Part shown: piece after piece, positions 1 to 8,714 of the stretch | How the letters are laid out: each line of letters starts with the position of its first letter | Numbering within the stretch: the first letter of the stretch is position 1 | NCBI RefSeq assembly: GCF_023746615.1 | Contig: NZ_CP082275.1 | Coordinates: 1,550,001-1,614,000, forward strand | Reading direction: 5' to 3' | DNA: 64,000 bases | Source: Grimontia kaedaensis | GTDB taxonomy: Bacteria > Pseudomonadota > Gammaproteobacteria > Enterobacterales > Vibrionaceae | Made by a program: the position numbers and the translations under genes | The notes under the pieces: generated by a model | The model's input: only the letters and a program-made list of their open reading frames with translations | Told to the model about the DNA's origin: nothing | Database searches by the model: none

Positions 1-183
1 GAATACCAGAATTGGCGCGACAGCTTTCAATGCATTGACAAAAAGTCCGCCCAGGAATCCAACGGCTTTGGCGCTTTCTGGCGAAAAACTCGCCAACGCG
101 ACACCCGCAATAATACCTACCAGAATCTGGATAACCAGACTGGCATTGGCAATGCGAGCGAGAGGAGATTGTGTTTGCTTCAT
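1..183 (-). CDS. sstT: Serine/threonine:sodium symporter, N-terminal part
   Basis: The gene runs off the left edge and only its first 61 codons are present. The translation begins MKQTQSPLARIANASLV and continues with a glycine-rich hydrophobic segment ending in NALKAVAPILVF. This matches the start of SstT, an inner-membrane sodium-driven serine/threonine importer of the dicarboxylate/amino acid:cation symporter family. The conserved phrase LFVNALKAVAPIL is the strongest support. The start ATG is at 183. The remaining membrane segments lie outside the window, so nothing can be said about whether the gene is intact. Confidence 0.8.
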   Translation of the reverse strand, partial: MKQTQSPLARIANASLVIQILVGIIAGVALASFSPESAKAVGFLGGLFVNALKAVAPILVF

Positions 184-440
184 TATATTCTCACTTCACT
201 GTGTAAGGGTCTTGGGGCCCTTTAACCTAGAAAACCTCAAACGTCATCACGCTTGAGGTCAAACTGTTAACACGAGGTTAGCGGTTGGATTAAATCAGGA
301 GGGCTGCCGCTCTGTAAAGCGGAAAGTGATATAAAATACACAATCTGATCGCACGTGCATGATTTTATAACGATATATGTGTAATGAGTAATGTAATGTG
401 TTGGATAAAATACTGTTTATTAGTTGTTAATGGGGTCAAT
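184..440. other. Intergenic region upstream of sstT, no gene seen
   Basis: No convincing reading frame is seen between the sstT start and the chrR terminator. The stretch is AT-rich towards its right side. It should hold the sstT promoter on the minus strand, but I could not pick out a clear -35/-10 pair. Confidence 0.4.
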
Positions 441-464
441 AAAAAAGCGCCCTGCAGGGCGCTT
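441..464 (-). terminator. Rho-independent terminator of the sigma/anti-sigma operon
   Basis: A perfect 20-base palindrome, AAGCGCCCTGCAGGGCGCTT (445-464), lies just past the chrR stop codon. Read on the minus strand it is followed directly by a run of six T. Confidence 0.85.
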
Positions 465-502
465 TAGATGAATTGTGAATGCGAGAGTCTGAAATAATAA
501 CT

Positions 503-1171
503 TTAATAAATAACTCGACCAACTGTGTTAAGTAGCTGGCTTACCCCTTTAGTAAAGTGGAGGGGCGCATCGGCAACTGTGTAACACAGACAACCATCAT
601 GTGTTTGTGGCGTATGATGATTCGAGCTATCGAGAACAATGAAATCGCCCGGAACATATTGGTCGTGCTCGTCTTCGAAGTGACCACTCAACAGAAGCGT
701 TACTTCCATGCCTTTGTGTGTGTGGCTTGGGACACTGCCATTCATGCCAATGTGAAGAAGGCTGGCTCGTGTGTCGCCTTCGTTCAACGGAAGCCTAGCG
801 CGGCTGATGGATCCAATTGAACTCCATCCCAGATGGTGGTAGCGGCGAAGAGCAGTTGGCAAATTATAACGATCACCAGCTACTTCAATCTCCGAACTGG
901 GTGATGCAGAGACCTTGGTCAGCGGCGAACTTTCTCCGTTGATAATGGAAGCCATCATGTCGGCAAAAATGTCTTCTTGAGCGCTTTCCTGGTCGATGGC
1001 ATTGTCGTCATTAAATGCAGAATCGGCCGCTTTTGCTTCATAGTGTGCGAGCTTTTCTGCACAGCAAGAGCAAAGCTCGCAGTGAGCTGCTACGGCGATA
1101 GACATTGACGCCGGTAACTCACCCGCCGCGTGTGACTCTAGTAATGCTTCAGACGGATGGTACTTAATCAT
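503..1171 (-). CDS. chrR: ChrR-family zinc anti-sigma factor
   Basis: This 222-residue protein should hold the ECF sigma factor encoded just upstream inactive in the cytoplasm. The N-terminal zinc-binding anti-sigma domain shows the ChrR ligand spacing: His5, His30, Cys34 and Cys37. The C-terminal half is a cupin with an HTHKGME motif (H-x-H-x3-E) and a later histidine pair, the second metal site known in Rhodobacter ChrR. In that family the partner sigma factor is released by singlet oxygen. The start codon overlaps the end of the sigma gene by 8 bases, so the two are translationally coupled. Singlet oxygen as the signal here is inference from the family. Confidence 0.9.
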   Translation of the reverse strand: MIKYHPSEALLESHAAGELPASMSIAVAAHCELCSCCAEKLAHYEAKAADSAFNDDNAIDQESAQEDIFADMMASIINGESSPLTKVSASPSSEIEVAGDRYNLPTALRRYHHLGWSSIGSISRARLPLNEGDTRASLLHIGMNGSVPSHTHKGMEVTLLLSGHFEDEHDQYVPGDFIVLDSSNHHTPQTHDGCLCYTVADAPLHFTKGVSQLLNTVGRVIY

Positions 1172-1796
1172 TGTTTACCTCCAAATGACTACGCAGTTTT
1201 TGTAACCCCAATCTTAAACGCGATTTTATGGTGCCTAGGGGCACGTTGAGCTGGTCTGCAAGTTCTTGATGCGTAAGTTGTTTCAAATAAACACCTCTCA
1301 CAACCTGCTGTTGGAGATCAGGAAGCAAATCAATGTAAGAGAGAAGCTGAGTCTGAATCTGCTCTTGCAACGCTTCGTCTTCTTGATCGCCGACTTCTCC
1401 ATCAATTAGCGGCCAAATATCGCCACTCAAACAGTCTTCCCGGTTACTCTTCACTTTTCTGAGCATGTCAAAACTCACGTTGCGCATGATTGTGAAGACC
1501 CAAGTAGAAGCCCCACCTTTGGAACCGTCGTATAAGTGAGCTTTGCGCCAAACCAAAATCATGGTTTCTTGCACTAGCTCCATTGCTTGCCCGTCCGCTC
1601 TGAGGTGGCGGAGGCCGTAAGCTCGGATTTTAGGTGCGAAGTGGCTGAAAAGGCTTGAAAAAGCCTTGTCGTCCCTTTTATTCGCAACGAGTGTAAGTAA
1701 CTCCGCCAAATGTTCGGGAGTAGGTGTAGACATAGATGACCGACTGTTTGATCGTTTCTGGTTGCTTGAATTATATGTGCTTTCGACCAGTTCCAT
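1164..1796 (-). CDS. rpoE: ECF sigma factor, RpoE/ECF11-like
   Basis: The product is a 210-residue extracytoplasmic-function sigma factor. Region 2 is visible around RAYGLRHLRADGQAMELVQET and ASTWVFTIMRNVSFDMLRK, and region 4 as QQVVRGVYLKQLTHQELADQ followed by VPLGTIKSRLRLGLQKLRSH. The first 21 residues before MSTPTPEHL look like an extension, so the true start may be the ATG at 1733. It forms a coupled pair with the ChrR-like anti-sigma gene and has a matching promoter upstream at 1831-1856, which points to autoregulation. The symbol follows the Rhodobacter RpoE-ChrR pair; it is not the classical envelope-stress sigma E. Confidence 0.88.
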   Translation of the reverse strand: MELVESTYNSSNQKRSNSRSSMSTPTPEHLAELLTLVANKRDDKAFSSLFSHFAPKIRAYGLRHLRADGQAMELVQETMILVWRKAHLYDGSKGGASTWVFTIMRNVSFDMLRKVKSNREDCLSGDIWPLIDGEVGDQEDEALQEQIQTQLLSYIDLLPDLQQQVVRGVYLKQLTHQELADQLNVPLGTIKSRLRLGLQKLRSHLEVNND

Positions 1797-1830
1797 GATG
1801 TTTGTGTCCTTTAAATGTCTTATCAGTCGA

Positions 1831-1856
1831 AACGAATTAAATTCAATTTTGGATCA
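1831..1856 (-). promoter_or_regulatory. Likely autoregulatory ECF sigma promoter
   Basis: On the minus strand TGATCC (1851-1856) is followed after 16 bases by CGTT (1831-1834), about 35 bases upstream of the sigma gene. TGATCC with a CGT element is the promoter type I associate with ECF11 (RpoE-ChrR) sigma factors. No other TGATCC with a properly spaced CGT was noticed in an intergenic region of this window. Confidence 0.65.
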
Positions 1857-1864
1857 CTAATACA

Positions 1865-2416
1865 TCAAGTTTTTTCTTCTGTGAGGAGCAATGAAATGAA
1901 TTGTTTTGCTTCTTGTAGGTCCTGCTGTGCCAAAAACCATTGGCGTTGGTTATTTGCGAGCGGAAGAATTTCCAACCAGCGTTGACAAACCCACAACATA
2001 TCGTCAAATTGCTTTTCGCTATGATATTGGGAGGCATGTTCGGGGTGCGCATCAAACAGGTTTTCTAGCGCTTCGCCCAACACTCCGGCAACTTCGACTT
2101 CATTCCAGTCAGGTAATGCCTCAGCATCGCCAATCCATAACCCGTCTTCTTCCTGTCCTATGTTGTCGAGTTTGACACGGGATAGACCTCGTATGGTTAT
2201 ACCAAGAAGACCGTCTGGCAGGGTTTCAAAGTCGACGATCTTTACATGCGTGCCAAAGCGGCATATTGCATCACCGTCTTTCATTGCCAGAACGAAGCCG
2301 CTGTCGCTAGCCATTGATTCTTTCACCAGACGCACATAGCGCGGCTCAAAAATCCTCAGCTTGGTCAAACCGCCAGGCAATAAAAACAATGGTAATGGGA
2401 AAAGACCTAAGTGCAT
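1865..2416 (-). CDS. LON substrate-binding-domain protein
   Basis: This 183-residue protein starts MHLGLFPLPLFLLPGG and continues LRIFEPRYVRLV, the hallmark of the N-terminal substrate-binding domain of Lon protease (PF02190). There is no ATPase or protease domain, so it is a stand-alone LON-domain protein of unknown role. I start it at the ATG at 2416, because GGAGG sits five bases before it; an ATG four codons earlier overlaps that ribosome binding site. It lies between bioA and the sigma factor on the same strand. The sigma-type promoter falls after its stop codon, so it is probably not in that regulon. Confidence 0.8.
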   Translation of the reverse strand: MHLGLFPLPLFLLPGGLTKLRIFEPRYVRLVKESMASDSGFVLAMKDGDAICRFGTHVKIVDFETLPDGLLGITIRGLSRVKLDNIGQEEDGLWIGDAEALPDWNEVEVAGVLGEALENLFDAHPEHASQYHSEKQFDDMLWVCQRWLEILPLANNQRQWFLAQQDLQEAKQFISLLLTEEKT

Positions 2417-2478
2417 TGAAACCTCCATAAAATTACGTAGAAATTTACGGAGGGAACAATGTGTGCGATCACCGTTTT

Positions 2479-3759
2479 TTAACCTTTGTAATCAAAATAG
2501 TCATTCAAGCCAGAACGAATAGCCTCAACCAGTTGCTGTAATTGCACACTGTTCATGTCGTATGGCGGCATGATGTAAACCAGTCGACCAAATGGACGGA
2601 TCCATACTCCTTTGTTAATGAAGTGTTTTTGTATGGTGTCAACATCGACGGGTGAGTGCGTTTCCACCACACCAATAGCACCAAGCCAACGTACATCTTT
2701 TACGTGTGGCGTTTCCAGTAATGTTGGAAGTAATTCAGCTAACTTTGCTTCGATAGCAAGTACTTTTTCCTGCCAAGGAGTGTCTTGGAGTAATTGAAGG
2801 CTGGCGTTGGCCACAGCACTAGCGAGAGGGTTTCCCATAAAGGTTGGGCCATGCATAAAGCAACCTGCTTCGCCGCCACACACTGTGTCTGCAACTTGCT
2901 TGGAAGTGATAGTTGCCGCCATGGTCATATAGCCTCCTGTTAAGGCTTTGCCTAGGCAGAGAATGTCGGGCTCGATACTGGCGTGTTCACAGGCGAAAAG
3001 CTTGCCTGTGCGGCCAAAACCTGTCGCGATTTCATCGCAGATTAGAAGAATGCCGAACTCGTCGCATAGCTCCCTGACGCGTCTGAGGAAGGTTGGGTGA
3101 TAAATCCGCATCCCACCTGCTCCTTGAACGATAGGTTCCAGGATCACAGCTGCTATTTGCTTTGCATTGCTTTCTAGTTTGTCTTTGAAATCGGCAATGT
3201 CATTTTCGTCCCACTCATCGTGGAAACCGCATTGCGGGGAGTCCGCGAAGATGTGTTCCGGCAAGAAGCCTTTATACAGCTTGTGCATTGAGTTATCTGG
3301 ATCGGTCACCGACATCGCTGCAAAACTGTCGCCGTGATAGCCGTGGCGAAGTGTCAAGAACTTCGCCCGGCTTTCTCCTTTTGAATGCCAGTACTGCAGC
3401 GCCATTTTAAGTGCGACTTCTACAGAAATAGAGCCTGAATCACAAAGGAATACTTTCTCAAGCGAAGGCGGTGTCATCGCTATCAGCTTCTTACACAACT
3501 CGATCGCTGGCTCGTGGGTGATGCCTCCAAACATCACGTGAGACATGTTGGCAAGCTGAGAAGTAACAGCTTCATTCAATACAGGATGATTGTAACCATG
3601 AATCGCCGCCCACCAAGAAGACATGCCGTCAATAAGCTCGGTACCATCTTCCAGATAAATGTGAACGCCTTCCGCCCGGCTAACGGGATAACAAGTCAGT
3701 GGGTTGATGGTGGATGTATAAGGGTGCCAAATGTGATTGCGGTCGAATGCGATATCCAT
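2479..3759 (-). CDS. bioA: Adenosylmethionine-8-amino-7-oxononanoate aminotransferase
   Basis: BioA converts 7-keto-8-aminopelargonate to 7,8-diaminopelargonate with S-adenosylmethionine as amino donor, the second-last but one step of biotin synthesis. The 426 residues are full length. HIWHPYTS at the N terminus, SSWWAAIHGYNHP, ICDEIATGFGRTG and the PLP-lysine segment CLGKALTGGYM are all present. The gene is divergent from bioBFCD and shares with it a 109-base control region containing a BirA-type operator. No frame damage is seen. Confidence 0.97.
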   Translation of the reverse strand: MDIAFDRNHIWHPYTSTINPLTCYPVSRAEGVHIYLEDGTELIDGMSSWWAAIHGYNHPVLNEAVTSQLANMSHVMFGGITHEPAIELCKKLIAMTPPSLEKVFLCDSGSISVEVALKMALQYWHSKGESRAKFLTLRHGYHGDSFAAMSVTDPDNSMHKLYKGFLPEHIFADSPQCGFHDEWDENDIADFKDKLESNAKQIAAVILEPIVQGAGGMRIYHPTFLRRVRELCDEFGILLICDEIATGFGRTGKLFACEHASIEPDILCLGKALTGGYMTMAATITSKQVADTVCGGEAGCFMHGPTFMGNPLASAVANASLQLLQDTPWQEKVLAIEAKLAELLPTLLETPHVKDVRWLGAIGVVETHSPVDVDTIQKHFINKGVWIRPFGRLVYIMPPYDMNSVQLQQLVEAIRSGLNDYFDYKG

Positions 3760-3776
3760 GCTTAAAAAATACTCAG

Positions 3777-3809
3777 ATGTAAACCATAGAAAGTGTTTGC
3801 TGTTGACAT
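3777..3809. promoter_or_regulatory. BirA-type biotin operator over the bioB promoter
   Basis: Half sites ATGTAAACC (3777-3785) and TGTTGACAT (3801-3809) are separated by 15 bases and form an imperfect inverted repeat of the known BirA box pattern. The right half contains TTGACA (3803-3808), which with TAGACT at 3825-3830 makes a plausible bioB promoter. Holo-BirA binding here would block transcription in both directions when biotin is plentiful. Confidence 0.75.
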
Positions 3810-3868
3810 TGTAAAGGGCGACCTTAGACTGGACAAGTTATCGTTGTAATCAATTTGAGGAAAGACAG

Positions 3869-4921
3869 GTGGACGTTCGCCATAACTGGACTGTCGAGGA
3901 AGTGCAGGCCCTTTTTGAAAAACCTTTTATGGATCTGATGTTTGAAGCACAGCAGATTCACCGACAGTATCAACCCGCTAACCACGTGCAAGTCAGCACA
4001 CTGCTTTCCATTAAGACTGGTGCGTGCCCTGAAGACTGCAAGTACTGCCCCCAGAGCGCACATTACCGCACAGACGTTGAGAAAGAGCGTTTGTTGGAGG
4101 TAGAGCGTGTTCTGGATGCAGCGCAAAAAGCGAAAAATTCAGGTGCGACACGTTTCTGCATGGGAGCAGCGTGGAAAAACCCGAAAGAGCGTGACATGCC
4201 TTATCTGAAAGACATGATTAAAGGTGTGAAGGGAATGGGTCTTGAAACCTGTATGACACTTGGCATGTTGAGTTCGGATCAAGCGAATGAGCTAGCAGGT
4301 GCAGGTTTGGATTACTACAACCACAACCTGGACACTTCGCGCGAGCACTACGGCAACATCATTACTACCCGTACATTCCAGGACCGTCTGGACACGCTAT
4401 CTCACGTTCGCGGAGCGGGCATGAAAGTATGTTCCGGCGGAATCATCGGCCTTGGCGAGAGCAAACAAGACCGCGCTGGTCTGCTTGTCGAGCTGGCGAA
4501 CCTTCCACATCACCCTGAAAGTGTGCCAATTAACATGCTTGTTAAGGTCAAAGGTACGCCGATGGAAAGTGTCGATGACGTTGAGCCTTTTGACTTCGTT
4601 CGTATTATTGCCGTGGCGCGTATCATGATGCCAAAGTCTGCCGTTCGTCTCTCTGCAGGCCGTGAAAACATGAACGAGCAGATGCAGGCAATGTGTTTTA
4701 TGGCGGGCGCTAACTCGATTTTCTACGGATGTAAGCTATTGACCACGCCAAACCCAGATGAAGACTCAGATATGATGCTCTTTAAGAAGCTGGGCATTAA
4801 CAGCGAGCAGGCTGTCCAAAAACCGGATCAGGTTCAGGAAGAAACGCTGCTGACTCAAGTGGCAGAGCGTGTAGCTTCACGTCCGGGTAAAGACGACCTC
4901 TTCTACGAAGCGAACGTTTAG
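3869..4921 (+). CDS. bioB: Biotin synthase
   Basis: BioB is the radical-SAM enzyme that inserts sulphur into dethiobiotin. The radical-SAM cysteines are Cys53, Cys57 and Cys60 in GACPEDCKYC, and the body follows E. coli BioB closely (RFCMGAAWKNP, GLDYYNHNLDTS, CSGGIIGLGE, RLSAGREN, FYGCKLLTTPNP). The start is GTG at 3869 with TGAGGA upstream. At 350 residues it is full length. It is the first gene of bioBFCD. Confidence 0.98.
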   Translation: MDVRHNWTVEEVQALFEKPFMDLMFEAQQIHRQYQPANHVQVSTLLSIKTGACPEDCKYCPQSAHYRTDVEKERLLEVERVLDAAQKAKNSGATRFCMGAAWKNPKERDMPYLKDMIKGVKGMGLETCMTLGMLSSDQANELAGAGLDYYNHNLDTSREHYGNIITTRTFQDRLDTLSHVRGAGMKVCSGGIIGLGESKQDRAGLLVELANLPHHPESVPINMLVKVKGTPMESVDDVEPFDFVRIIAVARIMMPKSAVRLSAGRENMNEQMQAMCFMAGANSIFYGCKLLTTPNPDEDSDMMLFKKLGINSEQAVQKPDQVQEETLLTQVAERVASRPGKDDLFYEANV

Positions 4922-4936
4922 GAGCACGCTTCGACA

Positions 4937-6103
4937 ATGCGTGAACAATGCCAGCTGCAAAGCCGTATCGAGCAGAGGCTCGAAGCGCGGCGGCAACAAC
5001 GCCTTCACCGTCAGGTGGCTGCATTCAGCCACCAAGACGGACTGATAACGGACCGCGATAATCGTCAGTTCGCGAACTTCTCGGGCAACGATTACCTTGG
5101 CCTCGCCCAGGACGCATCTCTCACTAAAGCCTGGCAAGAAGGGCTTTCCCTTTATGGCGCAGGAAGCACAGCTTCGCCATTGGTAACTGGCTTCTCTAAA
5201 GCTCACCAGTCCTTGGAAGACAAGCTTTGCAATTGGCTTGGCTTTGATCGAGCAATATTGTTTAACAGTGGTTTCTCTGCCAATCAGGCGGTGATTTTCT
5301 CTTTACTGGAAAAGGGGGATTTGCTGCTTCAAGACAAGCTTAATCATGCCTCTTTAATGGAAGCGGGCATGCTGTCTGAAGCCACTATGAAACGCTTCCC
5401 CCATAACGATGTGACTAAACTTGGCGCGCTTTTACAGAAAGCAGACAGCCCAACGCTGACGGTCACAGAAGGCGTTTTCAGTATGGATGGTGATTTGTCA
5501 CCACTGGCTGATGTGAAAGCACAATGTGAAGCTCACGGGTCATGGCTGATGGTGGACGATGCGCATGGCTGTGGGATTCTAGGCGAAGATGGTCGAGGTA
5601 GTAGTAATCATGCAGGTATTAAACCTGACATACTGATCGTGACCTTTGGTAAAGCCTTCGGAATGATGGGCGCGGCTGTACTTTGCAGTGAGAGTGTCCA
5701 CGATTATTTGACGCAGTTTGCCCGTCACTACGTGTATTCAACTGCGATGCCTCCTGCTCAGGCACATGCTTTAACACAAGCGGTGGAGGTCATCAGCACA
5801 CAATCATGGCGTCGTGAAAAACTCGCATCGCTCTCTGAGCTTTTTCATTCTTCGTTAGCTGACGCCTCAGAAGTCATTCCTACGGTAACGCCAATCAAAC
5901 CCGTTGTATTGGGCGATGTAGAACGGATGCAAATTGCCGCAACATCGCTTAAAGCTTCGGGTTTTTGGACGGGAGCGATTCGTCCACCGACAGTGCCAGC
6001 AAATTCCTCTCGCCTTCGAATCACGTTGTCAGTCAACCAGAGCGAATCACAGGTGAAAGAGTTAGCAGCGACACTGAGCCAGATTTTGCGGGAGGTGTCA
6101 TGA
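4937..6103 (+). CDS. bioF: 8-amino-7-oxononanoate synthase
   Basis: BioF condenses pimeloyl-ACP with L-alanine in a PLP-dependent decarboxylating reaction. The PLP lysine is Lys239 in VTFGKAFGMMG, with the aspartate and histidine cofactor contacts in LMVDDAHGCGILG and the glycine-rich NDYLGLA and GAGSTASPLVTG segments near the N terminus. The gene starts 15 bases after bioB, and its stop codon overlaps the bioC start by 4 bases. The 388-residue length is normal. Confidence 0.96.
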   Translation: MREQCQLQSRIEQRLEARRQQRLHRQVAAFSHQDGLITDRDNRQFANFSGNDYLGLAQDASLTKAWQEGLSLYGAGSTASPLVTGFSKAHQSLEDKLCNWLGFDRAILFNSGFSANQAVIFSLLEKGDLLLQDKLNHASLMEAGMLSEATMKRFPHNDVTKLGALLQKADSPTLTVTEGVFSMDGDLSPLADVKAQCEAHGSWLMVDDAHGCGILGEDGRGSSNHAGIKPDILIVTFGKAFGMMGAAVLCSESVHDYLTQFARHYVYSTAMPPAQAHALTQAVEVISTQSWRREKLASLSELFHSSLADASEVIPTVTPIKPVVLGDVERMQIAATSLKASGFWTGAIRPPTVPANSSRLRITLSVNQSESQVKELAATLSQILREVS

Positions 6104-6915
6104 GTCAGGCTATCGATTTTCAGCAAGGTGCATTCACTATGCTGAATGACGAAAAGAAAGCCATCAAGGACGCCTTCGGTCGTGCGGCAAAAACGTATGA
6201 CAATAGCGCTTCATTTCAGCGACGTGTTGGACATCTGTTGATGGAAATGAACACGGATTGGGAAGGTAAGACTGTCCTTGATTTGGGCTGCGGCACTGGC
6301 TATTTCACCAAACAAATACTGGAGCTTGGCACAAACATGATTGCGCTCGATCTTTCCGACAAGATGCTTGAGCAGGCGAGGTCACGTTGCGGAGACAGCG
6401 TGGACTATGTCTCCGCCGATGCCGAAGCGCTGCCATTGGCAGATAACAGTGTTGATATCGCTTTCAGTTCATTGGCATTGCAATGGTGTCATGACCTTTC
6501 TGTCCCTTTGAATGAGTTGAAAAGAGTCTTGAAGCCTGGGGGAAAAATCCTATTTACGACCTTGCTAGAAGGTTCGCTGGAAGAGCTGAAGCAATCATGG
6601 CGTCAAGTGAACGGGCAGTCTCACGTTAATACCTTTTTATCACACAAGCAGGTAAACATTGCGCTCGCTCAAGCTCACTGTAACCACTACCACATAGAAT
6701 GTAAGCCGATTACGGAGTATTACCCCTCAGCGTTAGCGCTAATGAGAGACCTAAAAGGGATCGGTGCAACGCATCTTCAAGAGGGAAGAAGTGCGGGACT
6801 AGTTGGCAAACGTGCCTTTATTGAATTGGAAAGCGCATATGACGTTTACCGGAACGAAGATGGCACAGTACCCGCTACGTATCAGGTTTGCTTTGGAGCT
6901 ATAACAAATGAATAA
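6100..6915 (+). CDS. bioC: Malonyl-ACP O-methyltransferase
   Basis: BioC methylates malonyl-ACP so that fatty-acid synthesis can build the pimeloyl chain. The SAM-binding motif DLGCGTG is at residues 61-67, and AFGRAAKTYDNSASFQ near the start is typical of BioC. I choose the ATG at 6100 because GGGAGG lies just upstream and the codon sits in an ATGA overlap with the bioF stop; a longer in-frame start at 5965 would run through bioF. This gives 271 residues. The 3' end overlaps bioD by 8 bases. No bioH is present nearby, so pimeloyl-ACP methyl ester cleavage must be encoded elsewhere. Confidence 0.94.
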   Translation: MSQAIDFQQGAFTMLNDEKKAIKDAFGRAAKTYDNSASFQRRVGHLLMEMNTDWEGKTVLDLGCGTGYFTKQILELGTNMIALDLSDKMLEQARSRCGDSVDYVSADAEALPLADNSVDIAFSSLALQWCHDLSVPLNELKRVLKPGGKILFTTLLEGSLEELKQSWRQVNGQSHVNTFLSHKQVNIALAQAHCNHYHIECKPITEYYPSALALMRDLKGIGATHLQEGRSAGLVGKRAFIELESAYDVYRNEDGTVPATYQVCFGAITNE

Positions 6916-7588
6916 AAGCTTTTTCGTCACAGGTACGGATACTGAAGTAGGAAAAACCGTCGCTTCAATGGCGGTGATGCAGGCCGTCTCCAAGGCTGGT
7001 TACAGCGTGGCTGGATACAAACCAGTCGCCGCAGGCAGTAAGGAAACAGAACAAGGCCCAATGAACTCAGACGCGATTCGTCTGCGCGAATGCACAACAG
7101 TAGAAGTGAGTTACGCGGATGTGAATCCGTGTCTTTTGCATGCGGCTTGTTCACCGCACATTGCTGCTGAATTGGAAAATGAAACGGTCGACTTTAGTCT
7201 ACTAACGGATGGATTGAAGAATCTGCAGGCGCGATCGGAATTCACATTGGTAGAAGGTGCTGGTGGTTGGCGAGTGCCTGTCACTTATGACACTACGCTG
7301 GCAGACTGGGTTGTGGGTGAGAAACTGCCCGTGATTTTAGTGGTTGGAATCAAGCTTGGCTGTTTGAATCACGCTTATCTGACCGCTGAAGCGATTCGCA
7401 GAGACGGCATGGAAATCGTGGGATGGGTCGCGAACCGCGTGAATCCAGGTACAGAGCACTACTGCGATATCGTGAAAACGTTAGAACATCATTTGAAGGT
7501 GCCTAAGCTGGGTGAAATCCCTTACATGCCTTCCATCAAATCACGTGATCTGAGTGGGTATATCGACATCTCGCCACTGGGCTTGTAA
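6908..7588 (+). CDS. bioD: Dethiobiotin synthetase
   Basis: BioD closes the ureido ring of dethiobiotin using ATP and CO2. The phosphate-binding loop is GTDTEVGKT at residues 9-17, and VEGAGGWRVP and GCLNHAYLT are the other conserved blocks. The start lies inside the last codons of bioC, so the two are coupled. It is the last gene of bioBFCD and is followed 15 bases later by a strong terminator. The 226-residue length is normal. Confidence 0.96.
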   Translation: MNKSFFVTGTDTEVGKTVASMAVMQAVSKAGYSVAGYKPVAAGSKETEQGPMNSDAIRLRECTTVEVSYADVNPCLLHAACSPHIAAELENETVDFSLLTDGLKNLQARSEFTLVEGAGGWRVPVTYDTTLADWVVGEKLPVILVVGIKLGCLNHAYLTAEAIRRDGMEIVGWVANRVNPGTEHYCDIVKTLEHHLKVPKLGEIPYMPSIKSRDLSGYIDISPLGL

Positions 7589-7603
7589 GACCTTGCAGAA
7601 AAA

Positions 7604-7632
7604 GAAAAGCCAGCTTGATAGCTGGCTCTTTT
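7604..7632. terminator. Bidirectional terminator after bioD
   Basis: AGCCAGCT (7608-7615) and AGCTGGCT (7620-7627) form a perfect stem with a four-base loop. It is flanked by AAAA on the left and CTTTT on the right, so it can end both bioBFCD and the small minus-strand gene opposite. Confidence 0.85.
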
Positions 7633-7649
7633 GGAACTTGTTTTGGTGC

Positions 7650-7826
7650 TTATTTGCTGTCTTCAGGCAGCAAGCCCATCAGCGATTGCTGAACATCGGA
7701 CACTTCTTTGAGCTTTTGATTTTCGTCGTCGGCAAGCCCTAACTCGGCACAAGCTTCGTCGAAGCTCATTCCCAAGTGACAGCAAAGGATATCGATCGCC
7801 ATACGATAATTTTCTTTGTCAGCCAT
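7650..7826 (-). CDS. Small conserved-looking protein, 58 residues
   Basis: A short minus-strand frame codes for 58 residues beginning MADKENYRMAIDILCCHLGM and ending SLMGLLPEDSK. AAGGAGAG is placed eight bases before the ATG, which strongly supports translation. The protein is acidic and probably all helical, with adjacent cysteines at 15-16 and another at 26. It has no membrane segment or signal peptide. I do not recognise a family. It shares the bidirectional terminator with bioD. Confidence 0.7.
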   Translation of the reverse strand: MADKENYRMAIDILCCHLGMSFDEACAELGLADDENQKLKEVSDVQQSLMGLLPEDSK

Positions 7827-8135
7827 GATTTTCTCTCCTTAGAATCGCGTCCCTGCTGGGCCACAATAGTATGCCTTTAAGCATTTCGTCCTCATGCGTA
7901 AGTTATTCCTCTATGGCGACAAATACAACTCGACAAAAGTCTAATACCCTAGTCGAACACTCTCGATTTGTTACCTGTTTTACGCACGACTAAAAAATAG
8001 TATGTGGCGCATGTTTGCAAGGACTTGCGTTTTAAACTGTGCTCCTTCGCAAATAACGAATGATGGAGATGTTAACTGAGTACTTGGTTAGTTCATTCAG
8101 GCTGATGGGTTGTTTACTGTTGCATTATTGCCAAT
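7827..8135. other. Intergenic region, no confident gene
   Basis: It should contain the promoter of the 58-residue gene on the minus strand. A 29-codon frame at 8062-8151 enters the next gene out of frame and has no family resemblance. I see nothing else definite. Confidence 0.35.
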
Positions 8136-8714
8136 GTGTATTTCGAAGGTAAGCTGGTAAAGGCAAGGACGAGGAGTGGTGAGGGCATGTTATTGTTTTC
8201 GGGAGATATATCCAGCAAAGAAAAACCAAGGGTGTATCTTGACTCGATTTTTGTCGTACCTAGTGAAAGCCTCACATCGATAGATGAGTGGGGGATGTTT
8301 TTGAAAACAGAAAATTTTGAAAGCTCCATTCGTAAAGAGCTGGAAGAGATTTTCAATTTACCTCATGTGTCGTCAGCCGAGAATGAGAGTGGTAACGACC
8401 TTGGCTTGCAGGTCGCCGTCGTAAGCTATCGAGGTGGTGAGTTTTTAGACTTTACTATGCCTCCCGCTCACGTTCCCATTTTCTGGAGACCTAAAATCGA
8501 GGTTCACTCTAGGCTGTATTTTCTGAAAGACGACAAAACCTTTAAAACCTTCAAAGCAGTGGAAAGGTATTCCTGGTCTGATTTTACTCGACGGACACTA
8601 ACCATTAATGGCCTGCTGCTGAGGTATAAGCCCCTGTACAACAACAAGGATATAGAAAACTTGCTTGTGAAAGCGTGTTTTGTGCTAGTCGGAAAAATGA
8701 AATCATCTCTCTGA
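8136..8714 (+). CDS. Hypothetical protein, 192 residues
   Basis: I do not recognise this protein. The frame is closed upstream by a TGA at 8103-8105 and the only usual start is GTG at 8136, without a clear ribosome binding site, so the N terminus is uncertain. No signal peptide or obvious membrane helix is seen in the chosen frame. The middle (LDFTMPPAHVPIFWRPKIEVHSRLYF) and end (LTINGLLLRYKPLY) suggest beta structure. The base composition is more AT-rich than the flanking bio and htpX genes, in line with an acquired gene. It stands alone between two intergenic stretches. Confidence 0.45.
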   Translation: MYFEGKLVKARTRSGEGMLLFSGDISSKEKPRVYLDSIFVVPSESLTSIDEWGMFLKTENFESSIRKELEEIFNLPHVSSAENESGNDLGLQVAVVSYRGGEFLDFTMPPAHVPIFWRPKIEVHSRLYFLKDDKTFKTFKAVERYSWSDFTRRTLTINGLLLRYKPLYNNKDIENLLVKACFVLVGKMKSSL

